A DNA stretch of 12,770 bases, from the NCBI GenBank assembly GCA_012522875.1, contig JAAYJP010000144.1, positions 1 to 12,770 on the forward strand, in the 5' to 3' direction. The position numbers were made by a program, and so were the translations under genes. The notes under the pieces were generated by a model that had not been told where the DNA came from, did no database searches, and was given only the letters and a program-made list of their open reading frames with translations. Shown in pieces: positions 12,352-12,770 of the stretch (positions are counted from its first letter, which is position 1; every line of letters starts with the position of its first letter). The DNA comes from Clostridiales bacterium (GTDB lineage: Bacteria; Bacillota; Clostridia; Christensenellales; Aristaeellaceae).

Positions 12352-12770
12352 ATGCAGGCCAATCAGCGCAGGATGCCTCTCCTCTTTGTGGGCCACGGCT
12401 CGCCCATGAACGCTTTGGAGGACAATGCATGGACGGAAGCCTGGAATGCGCTGGGGCGGGAATTGCCCCGGCCAACGGCCGTCCTCTGCCTTTCCGCCCA
12501 CTTCGCAGGGTCAAAAAGCCTGGTTGTGAATGTACCGGAGCCGGAGATCATCCACGATTTCTACGGCTTTCCCAAGGCTTTGTTTGACGTGCGCTACCCG
12601 GCGCCCGGCAGCCCCCTTTTGGCCCGGCGGGTGACAGAGCTGTTTGGGGAGGCTGAGGAAACGGACCGCTGGGGATTGGACCACGGTGCCTGGAGCGTGT
12701 TGACCCACATGTATCCCCGGGCGGATATCCCGGCCGTGCAGTTGAGCCTCGACCTGTCCCTCAGGGGGGA
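12352..12770 (+). CDS. ygiD: YgiD-like extradiol ring-cleavage dioxygenase family protein (3' end outside window)
   Basis: The first 139 codons of a LigB/4,5-DOPA dioxygenase-type protein are visible; the frame is open to the window edge. Family motifs appear in order: LLFVGHGSPMNALED (10-24, H15 a likely metal ligand), LSAHF (47-51, H50 the second), IIHDFYGFPKALFDVRYPAPGSP (66-88), WGLDHGAWSVL (107-117) and IPAVQLSLD. E. coli YgiD has 4,5-DOPA extradiol dioxygenase activity in vitro and binds Zn; its natural substrate is unclear. About half of the usual 260 or so residues are present. The start is ATG 12352, 6 nt after GGAGG (12341-12345); ATG 12346 is too close to the ribosome site and ATG 12331 lies before it. 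It has its own promoter behind the asnA terminator. Confidence 0.9.
   Translation, partial: MQANQRRMPLLFVGHGSPMNALEDNAWTEAWNALGRELPRPTAVLCLSAHFAGSKSLVVNVPEPEIIHDFYGFPKALFDVRYPAPGSPLLARRVTELFGEAEETDRWGLDHGAWSVLTHMYPRADIPAVQLSLDLSLRG

Noticed and set aside
12198..12587. 129-codon plus-strand frame over the asnA end and ygiD start
   Set aside because: It runs through the asnA terminator and is in a different frame from the YgiD motifs, which start at 12352.

Overview
The window is about 12.8 kb of G+C-rich bacterial chromosome. Short intergenic regions, strong Shine-Dalgarno sequences (GGAGG type), Gram-positive-style promoters, a DUF438/hemerythrin/PAS protein, a BspA-type leucine-rich repeat protein and an OpuA/ProU-type glycine betaine transporter with CBS domains suggest a member of the Bacillota (Clostridia or a relative). 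This is inference. One oddity is that the transporter's binding protein has no lipobox, which is unusual for a classic monoderm Firmicute and leaves a diderm lineage open.

Layout, left to right. (1) The 3' three quarters of uvrB (+), a terminator, then a DUF438-HHE-PAS sensor-like protein (+) and another strong terminator. (2) About 640 bp without a recognisable gene. (3) A secreted 428-residue protein with 13 BspA-type LRR repeats (-), with its own promoter. (4) About 700 bp without a recognisable gene, holding a 36-nt homopurine tract and a possible 20-residue ORF. (5) A TspO-like multi-membrane gene (-), broken by two single-base frame changes and lying just downstream of (6) uvsE (-), a UV-damage endonuclease fused to a C-terminal DUF1722/YbgA domain. 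(7) A compatible-solute ABC importer operon (-), transcribed as binding protein, permease, ATPase, with a near-consensus promoter, an intercistronic stem-loop and a strong terminator. (8) Divergently from it, asnA (+), asparagine synthesis from ammonia, with a terminator. (9) The first 139 codons of a ygiD-like extradiol dioxygenase-family gene (+), cut by the window edge.

How the genes fit together. Two independent routes of UV-lesion repair sit in the window (UvrB excision repair and UvsE incision). The UvsE fused to DUF1722 and followed by a TspO-like gene is reminiscent of the E. coli ybgA-phr pair, where a DUF1722 protein is encoded next to photolyase. The transporter and asnA share a divergent control region of about 335 bp. 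No mobile element, CRISPR array, tRNA or rRNA gene was seen. The most unusual items are the UvsE-DUF1722 fusion, the decayed TspO-like neighbour, a 26-codon overlapping leader ORF that carries the only good ribosome site near the uvsE start, and the non-lipoprotein solute-binding protein.
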